In this document: in pieces, positions 24,252 through 32,459 of the stretch
Layout of the letters: the number at the start of each line of letters is the position of its first letter
How positions within the stretch are numbered: position 1 is the first letter of the stretch
Source: Acidobacteriaceae bacterium
Lineage (GTDB): Bacteria; Acidobacteriota; Terriglobia; Terriglobales; Acidobacteriaceae
DNA: 46,293 nt
Direction: 5' to 3'
Assembly (NCBI GenBank): GCA_025356095.1
Contig: JANXUR010000099.1
Location: 1-46,293 of the forward strand
Program-made: the position numbers and the translations under genes
Notes under the pieces: generated by a model
Database searches by the model: none
The model's input: only the letters and a program-made list of their open reading frames with translations
Told to the model about the DNA's origin: nothing

Positions 24252-26141
24252 CTACTTCACCGCCACAATCGTATCTGTCAGCAAGTCTGGTTTAGACTCA
24301 TCGCGTACCAGATGCGGATATTTTTCGCCTTCGTGGTAGTCCAGCCTGTAAGTTTTGTAATATTCCGCATTTTCCACCAGCAATTCGATGGGCTCTTTGG
24401 AGGTGGTCGCCGATTGCAGCGCATCTTTTAACACTTGCTTGGAGAAACGGCGCCCGTTGACTGCGATGAGCATCATGCCCGGCCCCATCCCTGCCTTGGC
24501 AGCGACCATGCCTTCGATAGTATCTTGCACCCGGCCGTCCTTGCCCAAAACAAGCCCGAGTGAGTACACGCCCTCCGTAACCTGTTCCTTGTCCCGCATC
24601 TCGTTGGGTTCGGCGGTGTAGGTCAGCTTCCAGCCGCTGCTGCTGATGCCCGTGAGCGGTGCACCCGGGCCGTGATTGGTCAGGCGCTCGGTCCAAAAGC
24701 TGTTCCAGTCGTAAGGCGCTACATGATTCAACGCCGCCAGCACATCGCTGAATTCGTACCCCACCACCTGGGGGCCGGTGGTTACCCCGCCGTGGAAGAG
24801 TTTGCAGAAATCATCGAGTGATCTTTCGCCATGTGTTTGCTGGCGAATAATCACGTCCGCCCACAGCCAGTTCAGCTGATCTTCGCTATAGAAGTCGGTA
24901 CCGCGACGCCAAGATGACCACGACTCTGGTGAAAAATAAGATGCGGGCGCTGCGTCGGCTGTATCTTGCAGGTTGCGCCAGGAGCGGCCGGAGCGATGAT
25001 CCAGGTCGGCAGCCGACTCCGCGAGTTCGATGCGGTATTCTTCCGGAGTGAGCATAGCGGCGCGGGCACCCAGCACATTGCCGTAGTACTGCGTCAGGCC
25101 TTCATACACCCAGAGCAAATCACCCTGCATGGGCGTTTGATACTCCGGCGTGGCCAGCCGCGCCGGGCGCCGGTACTTGCCATTCCAAGAGTGGAAGTAT
25201 TCATGGCCCAGGAATCCGCCGACGTGCTTGCGTTGGTCTTCCTCCACAAAGGCGCGTTCTTCCAGTCGGCTGTCGTTTGACTCATGATGTTCTAGCCCAA
25301 AGTGGGCGACGTGATTGCTGAGCGTCATCAAGAAATGATAGTCACGGTAGTGCCGCGCCCCGCCAAATAGTTTACCCGCCTGCTCCACCAAGTGTTTATA
25401 GTCTTCGACAAAGTCTGCCTTGAGTGCGAGGGCAGCGGTGCTGTCAGCAACCAGATCAAGCTCATGCGGAATGGCATCACCGCCGGTTACATCAATGGCA
25501 CGAAAGTATTCTCCGGCGAGAAGAGGCGAATCCACCAGAGTGGTAAGCGACGTTGGTTTGAACTGAATGGTGTCGCTGTGTGAACCGCCTTGCGAGTCGA
25601 GCGGCAGCGCCGTGCCATACTTCCATCCCGCAGGCAGCCGGACGCTGGCCACATAGGTCAGTTCGTCGCTGCTGTAGCCCTTGGGATAGAGCACAAGCTG
25701 GTTCCAACTGATGACCGCGAGCTTTTCGGTGATGGAGGAGCCAGAGGAGAATCCGCCTTCCAACGAGGCAGGCGACAGGAAGTCTAAATCAATTTCCAGA
25801 TCGGTTGCACCCGCCGGAATCTCCACGTGGAAGGTGAACACGTCAGTCAGATCCCGCCGCCAGGCGACTTCCTTGCCGCCCGCGAAAAAATGCAGGCCTG
25901 CCATGTCATCCACGGGGCCATCGGGCGCGTGTTCGCCGGGAATCCACTTGGGGTAGTAGAGCGTCAGCGGGCCGGGGGCTACCGGTATGGAGAGGTGCGC
26001 ATGAAGAAGTTTGCGGGGCGCCTCGGTTGCGTCGAGCGTCACGATGATGGTGGGAGCAGCGGCAAAAGCCACGTCGGTGACCGTGCATAGCATGAGCACT
26101 GCAGGAGCAGCGAAATAGAACAAGCGGAAAAACCTCGACAT
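24252..26141 (-). CDS. Secreted M61 family glycyl aminopeptidase with PDZ domain
   Basis: A 629-residue exported metallopeptidase. Signal peptide residues 1-27 end FAAAP. The N-terminal beta domain (TLDATEAPRKLLHAHLSIPV) precedes the zinc-binding catalytic domain with HEYFH at residues 313-317 (G-H-E-Y-F-H-S-W-N), the M61 signature. The C-terminal ~100 residues are a PDZ domain (GMVAAKAGMGPGMMLIAVNGRRF). It removes N-terminal Gly/Ala from peptides. ATG at 26141 is preceded by GGAGA; a longer frame to 26213 has no ribosome site and hides the signal peptide. It is divergent from tmk. Confidence 0.93.
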   Translation of the reverse strand: MSRFFRLFYFAAPAVLMLCTVTDVAFAAAPTIIVTLDATEAPRKLLHAHLSIPVAPGPLTLYYPKWIPGEHAPDGPVDDMAGLHFFAGGKEVAWRRDLTDVFTFHVEIPAGATDLEIDLDFLSPASLEGGFSSGSSITEKLAVISWNQLVLYPKGYSSDELTYVASVRLPAGWKYGTALPLDSQGGSHSDTIQFKPTSLTTLVDSPLLAGEYFRAIDVTGGDAIPHELDLVADSTAALALKADFVEDYKHLVEQAGKLFGGARHYRDYHFLMTLSNHVAHFGLEHHESNDSRLEERAFVEEDQRKHVGGFLGHEYFHSWNGKYRRPARLATPEYQTPMQGDLLWVYEGLTQYYGNVLGARAAMLTPEEYRIELAESAADLDHRSGRSWRNLQDTADAAPASYFSPESWSSWRRGTDFYSEDQLNWLWADVIIRQQTHGERSLDDFCKLFHGGVTTGPQVVGYEFSDVLAALNHVAPYDWNSFWTERLTNHGPGAPLTGISSSGWKLTYTAEPNEMRDKEQVTEGVYSLGLVLGKDGRVQDTIEGMVAAKAGMGPGMMLIAVNGRRFSKQVLKDALQSATTSKEPIELLVENAEYYKTYRLDYHEGEKYPHLVRDESKPDLLTDTIVAVK

Positions 26142-26283
26142 AAACTCTCCGTTAGGCGTGGGGGTGCTGCGTTGCAACAATGCCATCTTACAACGATGCA
26201 AGAGCGCCAGCAATCTGGCATCGGAGACCGCGAGAGGCCGAAAAAGCAGCAGCCCAGTGGGACCGCTTTGTTATGATTCGACT

Positions 26284-26937
26284 ATGGGCGAGTCGCGCGG
26301 AAAGTTCATTACCATTGAGGGTTTAGATGGCTGCGGCAAGACAACGCAGCTACAGGCGCTGAGCGAGGAGCTTCGGTCGCGGGGCAGGCAGGTGGTGCTG
26401 ACACGCGAACCCGGCGGAACGTCGGTGGGGGAGAAAATCCGCTCCATTCTGGTGGATTCCGCGACGGTCGGTCTAGACCCGCTTGCGGAAATGGCCTTAA
26501 TGTTTGGGGCACGGGCGCAGCATGTGGCGCAGATTATTTTGCCCGCATTGGAGCGCGGCGCGTACGTGCTGTGCGATCGCTTTACTGACTCCACCGAAGC
26601 GTACCAGGGCTATGGCCGCGATTTAGGCAGTGAATGCGTGCTAACTTTGCACAAGATATTGTGTGCGGATATTCAGCCCGACCTAACGATTCTGATGGAC
26701 TCAGACTTGGGTGCGAGTCTGGCCAAGGCGCGACGGCGCAATCGTAATGTGAGCGGCGACGCGGTGAATGAAGATCGCTTTGAGCGCGAAAACCGGGCCT
26801 TTTTCGAGCGGGTGACCGACGGCTATCGCGCCATTGCCACACGGGAACCCGGGCGCGTCTTTGTGGTGGACGCGCGCAAACCCTTCGATCAGGTGCAGCC
26901 CGTGATTCTGCGGGAAGTGCGGCGAAGGTTTTTTTAG
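26284..26937 (+). CDS. tmk: Thymidylate kinase
   Basis: A 217-residue kinase making dTDP from dTMP. The P-loop is GLDGCGKT at residues 13-20 (after FITIE), the LTREPGGT motif follows, and the DR motif is CDRFTDST. The lid region is ARRRNRN. The ATG at 26284 has no Shine-Dalgarno. TATGAT at 26272-26277 ends just six bases before it, so transcription may start at or near the A of the ATG and the mRNA may be leaderless. An upstream open extension to 26158 lacks family character. tmk often neighbours holB but here it is 10 kb away. Confidence 0.95.
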   Translation: MGESRGKFITIEGLDGCGKTTQLQALSEELRSRGRQVVLTREPGGTSVGEKIRSILVDSATVGLDPLAEMALMFGARAQHVAQIILPALERGAYVLCDRFTDSTEAYQGYGRDLGSECVLTLHKILCADIQPDLTILMDSDLGASLAKARRRNRNVSGDAVNEDRFERENRAFFERVTDGYRAIATREPGRVFVVDARKPFDQVQPVILREVRRRFF

Positions 26938-27014
26938 AGCAGGTTCTAGTTTCAAGTGGTTTGCGCGGGGCGGGCGTCTCGCTGGGTCAGTCGGTGCGAG
27001 GCGTCGAAAGTTCT

Positions 27015-27719
27015 CTAACCCGCTGCTTCCAGAAATCGCAAAAGTTCTGCTGGCTCGGGACGCTTGGTGAAATCCTCGTCTACGGAACGCCACAACACGG
27101 TGCCGTCGCGGTCCAGCACAAACGTTGCCGGAATCGGTAACTCCCACCGTGCGGTGCCCTTTGGGTCGCCATTGGCAAACGGCAGATTGATGAAGACACT
27201 GCTGTAGAGTTGCTGCTGCTCCTGCGGAACGTGATAGACAATGCCGAACTGGCGCGCCAGTTCATTGGCAGAATCTGCAAGCACGGGAAAGCGCAGGTGG
27301 TGCTGGTCGCGCATTAGATAGTTCTGCTTGACCGTCTGCGGTGAGACTGCCACCAGCGTCGCGCCGAGATCGGCGAATGCAGGTGAAAGGAAGTTCATCG
27401 CCTCCATTTGGCCGACGCAGAAGGGGCACCAGCGTCCGCGGAAGAACATCAGCACCATGCGGCCATTTGCCAGCACGTCACGCGATGCCATCGGGTTGCC
27501 ATTCGCATCAGCCAGCACAAACTGCGGCGCGATTGCACCCACTGCCACCGCCTGCTGCGCCAGTCCAGAATCGCGCAACTGCTCAACTACGCCCGCATGT
27601 ACCGCACGAGTCGCTGCCGGAACGTAGCGCTCGGCCAACGCCTTGCGCTCGGCCAGTTGCTCGGCCAGCGGACGCGAATCAGCGTAAGGCCCGGATTCAG
27701 GCAGGCTGCGCCACTTCAT
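27015..27719 (-). CDS. AhpC/TSA-type peroxiredoxin-like protein
   Basis: A 234-residue protein with a thioredoxin fold. An N-terminal helical extension of about 60 residues is followed by the AhpC/TSA domain. The active site FRGRWCPFC holds C98 and C101 in a C-P-F-C arrangement typical of the peroxiredoxin-like AhpC/TSA subgroup. It is likely to reduce peroxides or act as a thiol oxidoreductase in the cytoplasm; no signal peptide is present. It begins one base after the DinB-like gene ends, so the two form an operon. Substrate is not known. Confidence 0.88.
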   Translation of the reverse strand: MKWRSLPESGPYADSRPLAEQLAERKALAERYVPAATRAVHAGVVEQLRDSGLAQQAVAVGAIAPQFVLADANGNPMASRDVLANGRMVLMFFRGRWCPFCVGQMEAMNFLSPAFADLGATLVAVSPQTVKQNYLMRDQHHLRFPVLADSANELARQFGIVYHVPQEQQQLYSSVFINLPFANGDPKGTARWELPIPATFVLDRDGTVLWRSVDEDFTKRPEPAELLRFLEAAG

Positions 27720-27720
27720 G

Positions 27721-28317
27721 CTACTTCTTCTCGTTGTTGGCTGGCTTCTTGTCTGCCGCAGCTTTGGGCTCTTCCGACCACGGGGGTGTTACGCCAACCA
27801 TGCGGGCATAAGCGATGGATTGGCCTAAATGCTCGGCGCAGTGCCGCGTCATAAACAGCAGGATGCCGCGATAGGTGTTCTTGCCACCAAACCAGTCAAG
27901 CTGCTTTTCCACGTCCGCGTCTGGCATGTTGGTGACCGCAGTGCGCACGTGCGCGAATGAATCCTTCAGCGCGGCGACGATCTTGGCCTTGTCGGTAGTG
28001 GTGGTGTCGTAACCCTTGCCGTTGAACCCGGCAGGCGGCGCCACGCCGAGAGCCTTGGGAATATTGAAGTTCGCTGCGGCGATGTGCAGGTAGACTTCTG
28101 CGATGGAACGCACGCCCGGTGCCGGACGCCACGAGTATTTGTCAGCGGGCACCGCTTCGGCCAGACCTACGATGCGCGACTCCAGCGTGCCGTACTCGCC
28201 GAGGAATTCGCCGCGCGGGCCGGCAGGAACCTTGGCCGTGGCTTGCCCCCACGCCACGCCAACCATAACTGAAAACAGCGCAAGGCCCACCACGAATGCA
28301 AGACGCGATTTGTACAC
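27721..28317 (-). CDS. Exported DinB-family protein
   Basis: A 198-residue protein. The start is the GTG at 28317 with a GGGGAGG ribosome site five bases upstream, which places a signal peptide (SRLAFVVGLALFSVMVGVAWGQ) at the N-terminus; the much longer open frame crosses a repeat array and is rejected. The rest is a four-helix DinB/YfiT-like domain: VPADKYSWRPAPGVRSIAEVYLHIAAANF, then RHCAEHLGQSIAYARM. Histidines at the family's metal positions are present. The function of exported DinB proteins is unknown. The C-terminus is Lys/Ala-rich. It is the first gene of an operon with the peroxiredoxin-like gene. Confidence 0.87.
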   Translation of the reverse strand: MYKSRLAFVVGLALFSVMVGVAWGQATAKVPAGPRGEFLGEYGTLESRIVGLAEAVPADKYSWRPAPGVRSIAEVYLHIAAANFNIPKALGVAPPAGFNGKGYDTTTTDKAKIVAALKDSFAHVRTAVTNMPDADVEKQLDWFGGKNTYRGILLFMTRHCAEHLGQSIAYARMVGVTPPWSEEPKAAADKKPANNEKK

Positions 28318-28457
28318 GGCAACCTCCCCTACGATGTTTGGAACGCCGCACCTGCGGCACCCGTTTAGCATACACCGCCGTTTCCAGGGAACTGCGCGGC
28401 CGTCGCGCCGCACATCCACAACAATTGAGCCTTGCGCTTCGATGCGCCACCAAACCA

Positions 28458-28493
28458 GCCCTGCGGGCGGCCCTGCGGGCGGCCCTGCGGGCT
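28458..28493. repeat. 12-bp tandem array, three units
   Basis: GCCCTGCGGGCG at 28458-28469 and 28470-28481 is followed by GCCCTGCGGGCT at 28482-28493. Confidence 0.93.
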
Positions 28494-28526
28494 GCACAAT
28501 ATCACGGCGCTTCACCCAGAGCTTGC

Positions 28527-28662
28527 GCCCCGGGCTAGGGACAGGGATCGCCGCTCCCCGGCTTGCATCTGCGTGAGCGGGAACCGACCGGTGTCCCATT
28601 CAAGCGCGCCTTTCGCTTGAGTGGGTTGGGAACGCCGCCTCGGCGATCCCGTTGCCCCGGGC
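28527..28662. repeat. Compound inverted repeat (nested hairpins)
   Basis: Outer arms share GCCCGGG and GGGATCGCCG (28527-28553) in reverse complement at 28641-28662. Inside them CCCATTCAAGCG (28595-28606) pairs with CGCTTGAGTGGG (28614-28625), a 12-bp stem with one G-U pair and a seven-base loop. This nested layout resembles mobile or dispersed intergenic palindromic elements. It may also fold in RNA upstream of the VCBS gene. Confidence 0.65.
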
Positions 28663-28774
28663 CTGCCCCTTCTGCTAGCCTCACCTGGTTCGCGCTCGAC
28701 TGCAACATTCCCCCTGGAACTCATTTTGTGCATCACCGGGCGAGCCGCCAGCGGACGCCCGTCTGGAGTCCGCC

Positions 28775-30208
28775 ATGACCACCATGACCTTTCGCTTCGC
28801 CGCCCTCGCCCTCAGCCTGCTAACCTTCGTCCTCGCCGCCCATGCGGCCACGCCGCAGCCGGGATACCCTGTGCCGCAGATCGTGGGGCCGACGCACCCT
28901 TCGGCGGTGCTGCCGGGCAGTCTGCACTTTACGCTCGAGGTCTATGGCGCCAACTTCATCAGCAGTTCGGTGGTGAACTGGAACGGTTCGGCTCGCACCA
29001 CCACATTTCTTTCTGGCCATCATCTGCGGGCGCAGATCAACGCGGCTGACGTAACAACGCAAACCTCGGGATTCATCACTGTCACCACCAACAGCCCCAA
29101 CGGCCCGCTCAAGAGTTCCTCCTACGCGCAAGTTCTGGTACATCAGCCAACCACCAGCTTAAATATCGTCCGGGCTAGCCGGGAGCTTAATATCGGCCCG
29201 CCGTACATGCTGGCCGACACGACCGGTACCAACCGGGTGGACGTCACCGGCATCGTGAACGAGGGTTTTCAGACGCAACTCGACAACGGCGACGGAACCT
29301 TCACCGGAGCGCCGATCTTCGTAGTCCGCTATCCGGGCTTCGGAGGCGCGGGTATGGGTGACTTCAACGGCGATGGCTACATGGACTTTGTCTTTCCAAA
29401 GGGCTACGCGCCGCCTGAACAAACTTCGTGGGAACAGAAGATTGCGCTCGGCGGTCCGGCAGCGGCATATGCGCTCGGCAATACCTACGCAACACTAGGC
29501 ACTACCCCGCAGCAGTACTTGGTAGGTGACTTCAATCAGGATGGGTTGCTCGATATTTACCAAGGCGTAGGCAGTGCGACAGGGACATCCGAGATCTTCA
29601 CTGGAAATGGTGACGGGACATTCAGCAGAGGCCCCTACGTCGCGGCGCAAGACTACTACGCGTTACTGGGCGATTTCAATAACGACGGGAAGCTTGATTT
29701 GATATCCCTCGATTTTTTCAATGGGGTGAATTGGGCGATACACTTGGATATTGGGAACGGCGACGGAACGTTTCAGAAGACGCGCACGATTAAGCAGAAC
29801 CCTAGTCTGCCGCTCGTGCCCGCTCTTTACTCGACTGATATGAATGGCGACGGAAATGCTGACCTGATTTATCCTGACGGGAATGGCCAACTCAACGTCC
29901 TTCTCGGCAATGGTGACGGAACCTTTAAGCCCTCAAAGCAAACCAGTCTAGACAATACGGCAACGCTCTACTTTGGCGACTTCAACTCGGATGGCAAGAT
30001 GGACATCCTTTCCGTGGGTTCAGGGGCGGTGACGCTACTGGCAGGAAACAGTGATGGCACCTTCATCCCCGGCCAGCTGATTGCGGTTCCGACGCTTCGC
30101 AATGGCGGACCGGCTTTCGTGGCTGATTTCAATAGCGACGGTCTGCTTGACTTGATCGCAGTCGGCCAGCCGAGAGCGGCATACGTTGTGTTTTTTCAAC
30201 AGCAATAG
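28775..30208 (+). CDS. Secreted FG-GAP/VCBS repeat protein with N-terminal Ig-like domain
   Basis: A 477-residue exported protein. The signal peptide (residues 1-24, ending AAHA) is followed by an IPT/TIG-like domain (about 35-125: VVGPTHPSAVLPGSLHFTLEV... style). Six FG-GAP/VCBS units follow, with calcium loops DFNGDG, DFNQDG, DFNNDG, DMNGDG, DFNSDG and DFNSDG. The units should form a beta-propeller. Such proteins are abundant in Acidobacteriota and bind unknown ligands at the cell surface. GGAG lies seven bases before the ATG. It converges on ffh; the last unit reaches almost to the C-terminus. Confidence 0.88.
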   Translation: MTTMTFRFAALALSLLTFVLAAHAATPQPGYPVPQIVGPTHPSAVLPGSLHFTLEVYGANFISSSVVNWNGSARTTTFLSGHHLRAQINAADVTTQTSGFITVTTNSPNGPLKSSSYAQVLVHQPTTSLNIVRASRELNIGPPYMLADTTGTNRVDVTGIVNEGFQTQLDNGDGTFTGAPIFVVRYPGFGGAGMGDFNGDGYMDFVFPKGYAPPEQTSWEQKIALGGPAAAYALGNTYATLGTTPQQYLVGDFNQDGLLDIYQGVGSATGTSEIFTGNGDGTFSRGPYVAAQDYYALLGDFNNDGKLDLISLDFFNGVNWAIHLDIGNGDGTFQKTRTIKQNPSLPLVPALYSTDMNGDGNADLIYPDGNGQLNVLLGNGDGTFKPSKQTSLDNTATLYFGDFNSDGKMDILSVGSGAVTLLAGNSDGTFIPGQLIAVPTLRNGGPAFVADFNSDGLLDLIAVGQPRAAYVVFFQQQ

Positions 30209-30248
30209 TTCTATCTTCGAGCTCGCTGCGGACCTGAGCGAAGGCATT

Positions 30249-30292
30249 TTCGGGGCATTCGTCCCGAAGACGGGCAGACGAGGCGTCTGCCC
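30249..30292. terminator. Double hairpin between convergent VCBS gene and ffh
   Basis: TTCGGG at 30249-30254 pairs with CCCGAA at 30263-30268, and GGGCAGACG at 30272-30280 pairs with CGTCTGCCC at 30284-30292 around a three-base loop. The position between two convergent genes suggests a bidirectional terminator, though T-runs are poor. Confidence 0.55.
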
Positions 30293-30315
30293 CCACATGG
30301 GCGATTGTCTTGCCA

Positions 30316-31683
30316 CTATCGGCCCGGCAGTTTCATCCCCGCCATGCGCCTTGCAAAGCTGGGTTTGCCGAAATCCTTGAACATCTTGCGCATCTGCACG
30401 TACTGCTTCAGCAAGTTGTTCACCTCTTGCACGCTGGTGCCGGAGCCCTTGGCGATGCGTTTGCGGCGGCTGCCGTTGATCAGTTCATGATGACGACGTT
30501 CCTTGTTGGTCATCGAGCCGATGATGGCTTCCACGTGCACGAGTTGTTTTTCGTCGAAACTGTCTTTTGCCTTTTGCAACCCCGCGAACGGTCCCACGCT
30601 CGGCAACATGCCTAGAATGCTTGAAAAGCTACCCATCTTGCGGACTTGCCGCAGTTGCTCGCGGAAGTCCTCCAGCGAAAATCCATCGCCGGCCAGCGCC
30701 TTGCTGGCAAATTCCGCTGCCTTCTTTTTGTCAATTTTTTCGTCAGCGCGCTCCAGTAGAGAAGCGATGTCGCCCATGCCCAACAGCCGCGACACAATGC
30801 GGTCAGGATGGAACGGTTCGAGCGCGTCGAACTTTTCGCCCACGCCGATGAACTTGATGGGCTGCCCCGTCACTTGCCGGATGGAAAGCGCCGCGCCGCC
30901 ACGGGCATCGCCGTCCAGCTTGGTCAGCACCACACCCGTCAGGGTCAGCTTCTTGTGGAACTCGTCGGCGGAACGAACCGCGTCCTGTCCGGTCATGGCG
31001 TCGGCCACGAACAGAATCTCCTGCGGGTTCAGCAGCTTCTTTAGCGACTGCATCTCATCCATCAGATCGTCATCAATGTGCAGACGGCCAGCGGTATCCA
31101 CGATGAGAACGTCGCAGCCATAGTTGGCCGCCTCGCGGCGGGCTTCTTTGGCAAGCCGCTCGACGGTTGCCGAATTCGCTTGGACACTTGAGTCAAGCGC
31201 CCCTTCGTAAATGCGGGCACCCACTTGTTGCGCTACAACCTTCAATTGCTCGCGTGCGGCCGGGCGGTAAACGTCTACCGAAACCAGCATGGGACGGTGC
31301 CCGCCCGCCTTCAGCCAGTGCGCCAGCTTGCCCGACGTGGTCGTTTTGCCCGACCCTTGCAGCCCTGCCATCAGCACCACCGTAGGCGGCTGCGAGGCGA
31401 ACTTGAACTTGGCCGTGTCCTTGCCCAGAATGTTTACCAGCTCGTCACGCACAATCTTGACGACCTGTTCCCCGGGCGAAAGTGAGGTCAGCACTTCCTG
31501 CCCCAGCGCCTTGGCCTGAATCTGCTCAATCAGATGCTTGACGACGCCAAGGTTGACGTCGGATTCGAGCAAAGCAAGGCGGATTTCGCGGAGTGCTTCC
31601 CCAATATTTTCTTCGGTAAGAGTGCCTTGGCCACGAAGATTCTTAAATGCGCGTTGTAGTTTTTCCTGAAGATTCTCAAACAT
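30316..31683 (-). CDS. ffh: Signal recognition particle protein Ffh (SRP54 GTPase)
   Basis: A 455-residue protein that targets nascent membrane and exported proteins with 4.5S RNA and FtsY. The N domain helices (residues 1-90) precede the G domain: G1 GLQGSGKT at 107-114, G3 DTAGRLHID, and G4 TKLDGDARGG. The C-terminal M domain is methionine-rich (MGSFSSILGMLPSVGPF; GSGTSVQEVNNLLKQYVQMRKM) and ends MAGMKLPGR. Length is normal. No clear ribosome site precedes the ATG. The 4.5S RNA gene was not seen in this window. Confidence 0.97.
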   Translation of the reverse strand: MFENLQEKLQRAFKNLRGQGTLTEENIGEALREIRLALLESDVNLGVVKHLIEQIQAKALGQEVLTSLSPGEQVVKIVRDELVNILGKDTAKFKFASQPPTVVLMAGLQGSGKTTTSGKLAHWLKAGGHRPMLVSVDVYRPAAREQLKVVAQQVGARIYEGALDSSVQANSATVERLAKEARREAANYGCDVLIVDTAGRLHIDDDLMDEMQSLKKLLNPQEILFVADAMTGQDAVRSADEFHKKLTLTGVVLTKLDGDARGGAALSIRQVTGQPIKFIGVGEKFDALEPFHPDRIVSRLLGMGDIASLLERADEKIDKKKAAEFASKALAGDGFSLEDFREQLRQVRKMGSFSSILGMLPSVGPFAGLQKAKDSFDEKQLVHVEAIIGSMTNKERRHHELINGSRRKRIAKGSGTSVQEVNNLLKQYVQMRKMFKDFGKPSFARRMAGMKLPGR

Positions 31684-31816
31684 AGGTGAGCTTCTAGTTT
31701 AGCAGCGCGCCAGCCAACCAGCCTTGCGATTCCGAACGCCGAGAGGAATCTGCGGTTGGCGGCAGCGAGACTGCTGCGCGCAGTTGGGAGCGCGCGGTGC
31801 AAACACGCAAGCTCGC

Positions 31817-32248
31817 CTATCGGGTGCGACCACTCTTGGCAGGAGCTTTGACCGTTACCCCAGGTTCCTTGGGCAAAATCACCGGACGGCGCAGCGGCAC
31901 GATCATCCCCTTGGCGGGGTCCGCGGCCGCGGTGGCGCGGGCCAGTACCTCTTGCTGAATGTACTTCACGAAATCCTGAATCTGCCGCTGCATCTCTTCC
32001 ATGCGCTCGCGCATTTGCAAAATAATGGCGATGCCGCTGATGTTCACGCCCAAGTCACGCGCCAGGTTGAGGATGAACTCCAGTCGCTGCAGGTCTTCTT
32101 CGGTGTAAAGCCGGGTGTTGCCCTCGGTGCGCGAGGGCAGCAGCAGTCCTTCGCGCTCGTACAAGCGCAGCGTCTGCGGATGGATGCCGTACATCTCCGC
32201 TACGGCGGAGATCATGTACGCGCCTTTCGATTTGCGTTTTTGTGCCAT
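31817..32248 (-). CDS. MerR-family regulator, HspR-like
   Basis: A 143-residue regulator. The N-terminal winged helix reads MISAVAEMYGIHPQTLRLYEREGLLLPSR, and NTRLYTEEDLQRLEFILNLARDLGVNISGIAIILQM matches HspR, the repressor of dnaK/clpB heat-shock genes, better than metal-sensing MerR proteins because no metal-binding cysteines follow. A coiled coil (about residues 80-100) and a basic tail complete it. It is not beside dnaK here, and no HAIR operator was found upstream. Start at 32248 or the internal ATG at 32215. Confidence 0.8.
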   Translation of the reverse strand: MAQKRKSKGAYMISAVAEMYGIHPQTLRLYEREGLLLPSRTEGNTRLYTEEDLQRLEFILNLARDLGVNISGIAIILQMRERMEEMQRQIQDFVKYIQQEVLARATAAADPAKGMIVPLRRPVILPKEPGVTVKAPAKSGRTR

Positions 32249-32459
32249 AGCAGTGTGCTTGCGGGCGCCTGACCCTTCAGCACTAGCCTACCTCATTGGG
32301 CGACTGGCGAAAAGTGGCAAAAGGCCATTGCTCACCGCAGAGTGCGCAAAATTCCAGCAGTTGCCCGCGCGGAACAGGCGTGACTTGTATCTCGCTTCCA
32401 AGGCTCACGCGACACGCGATAGCGTGGTGAACGGGGGCATGTAAGGTAAGCTGAAGAGC

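Larger units (their letters stand above)
28318..28774. other. Gene-free divergent region with repeats
   Basis: About 460 bases between the divergent DinB-like and VCBS genes. Open frames here are low-complexity products of a 12-bp array at 28458-28493. A compound inverted repeat occupies about 28527-28662. Otherwise nothing was recognised. Confidence 0.55.

Noticed and set aside
31815-32300. HAIR operator (CTTGAGT-N7-ACTCAAG) for the HspR-like regulator
   Set aside because: No such inverted repeat was found near the gene; CTTGAGT-like strings at about 31189 and 28615 have the wrong arrangement.
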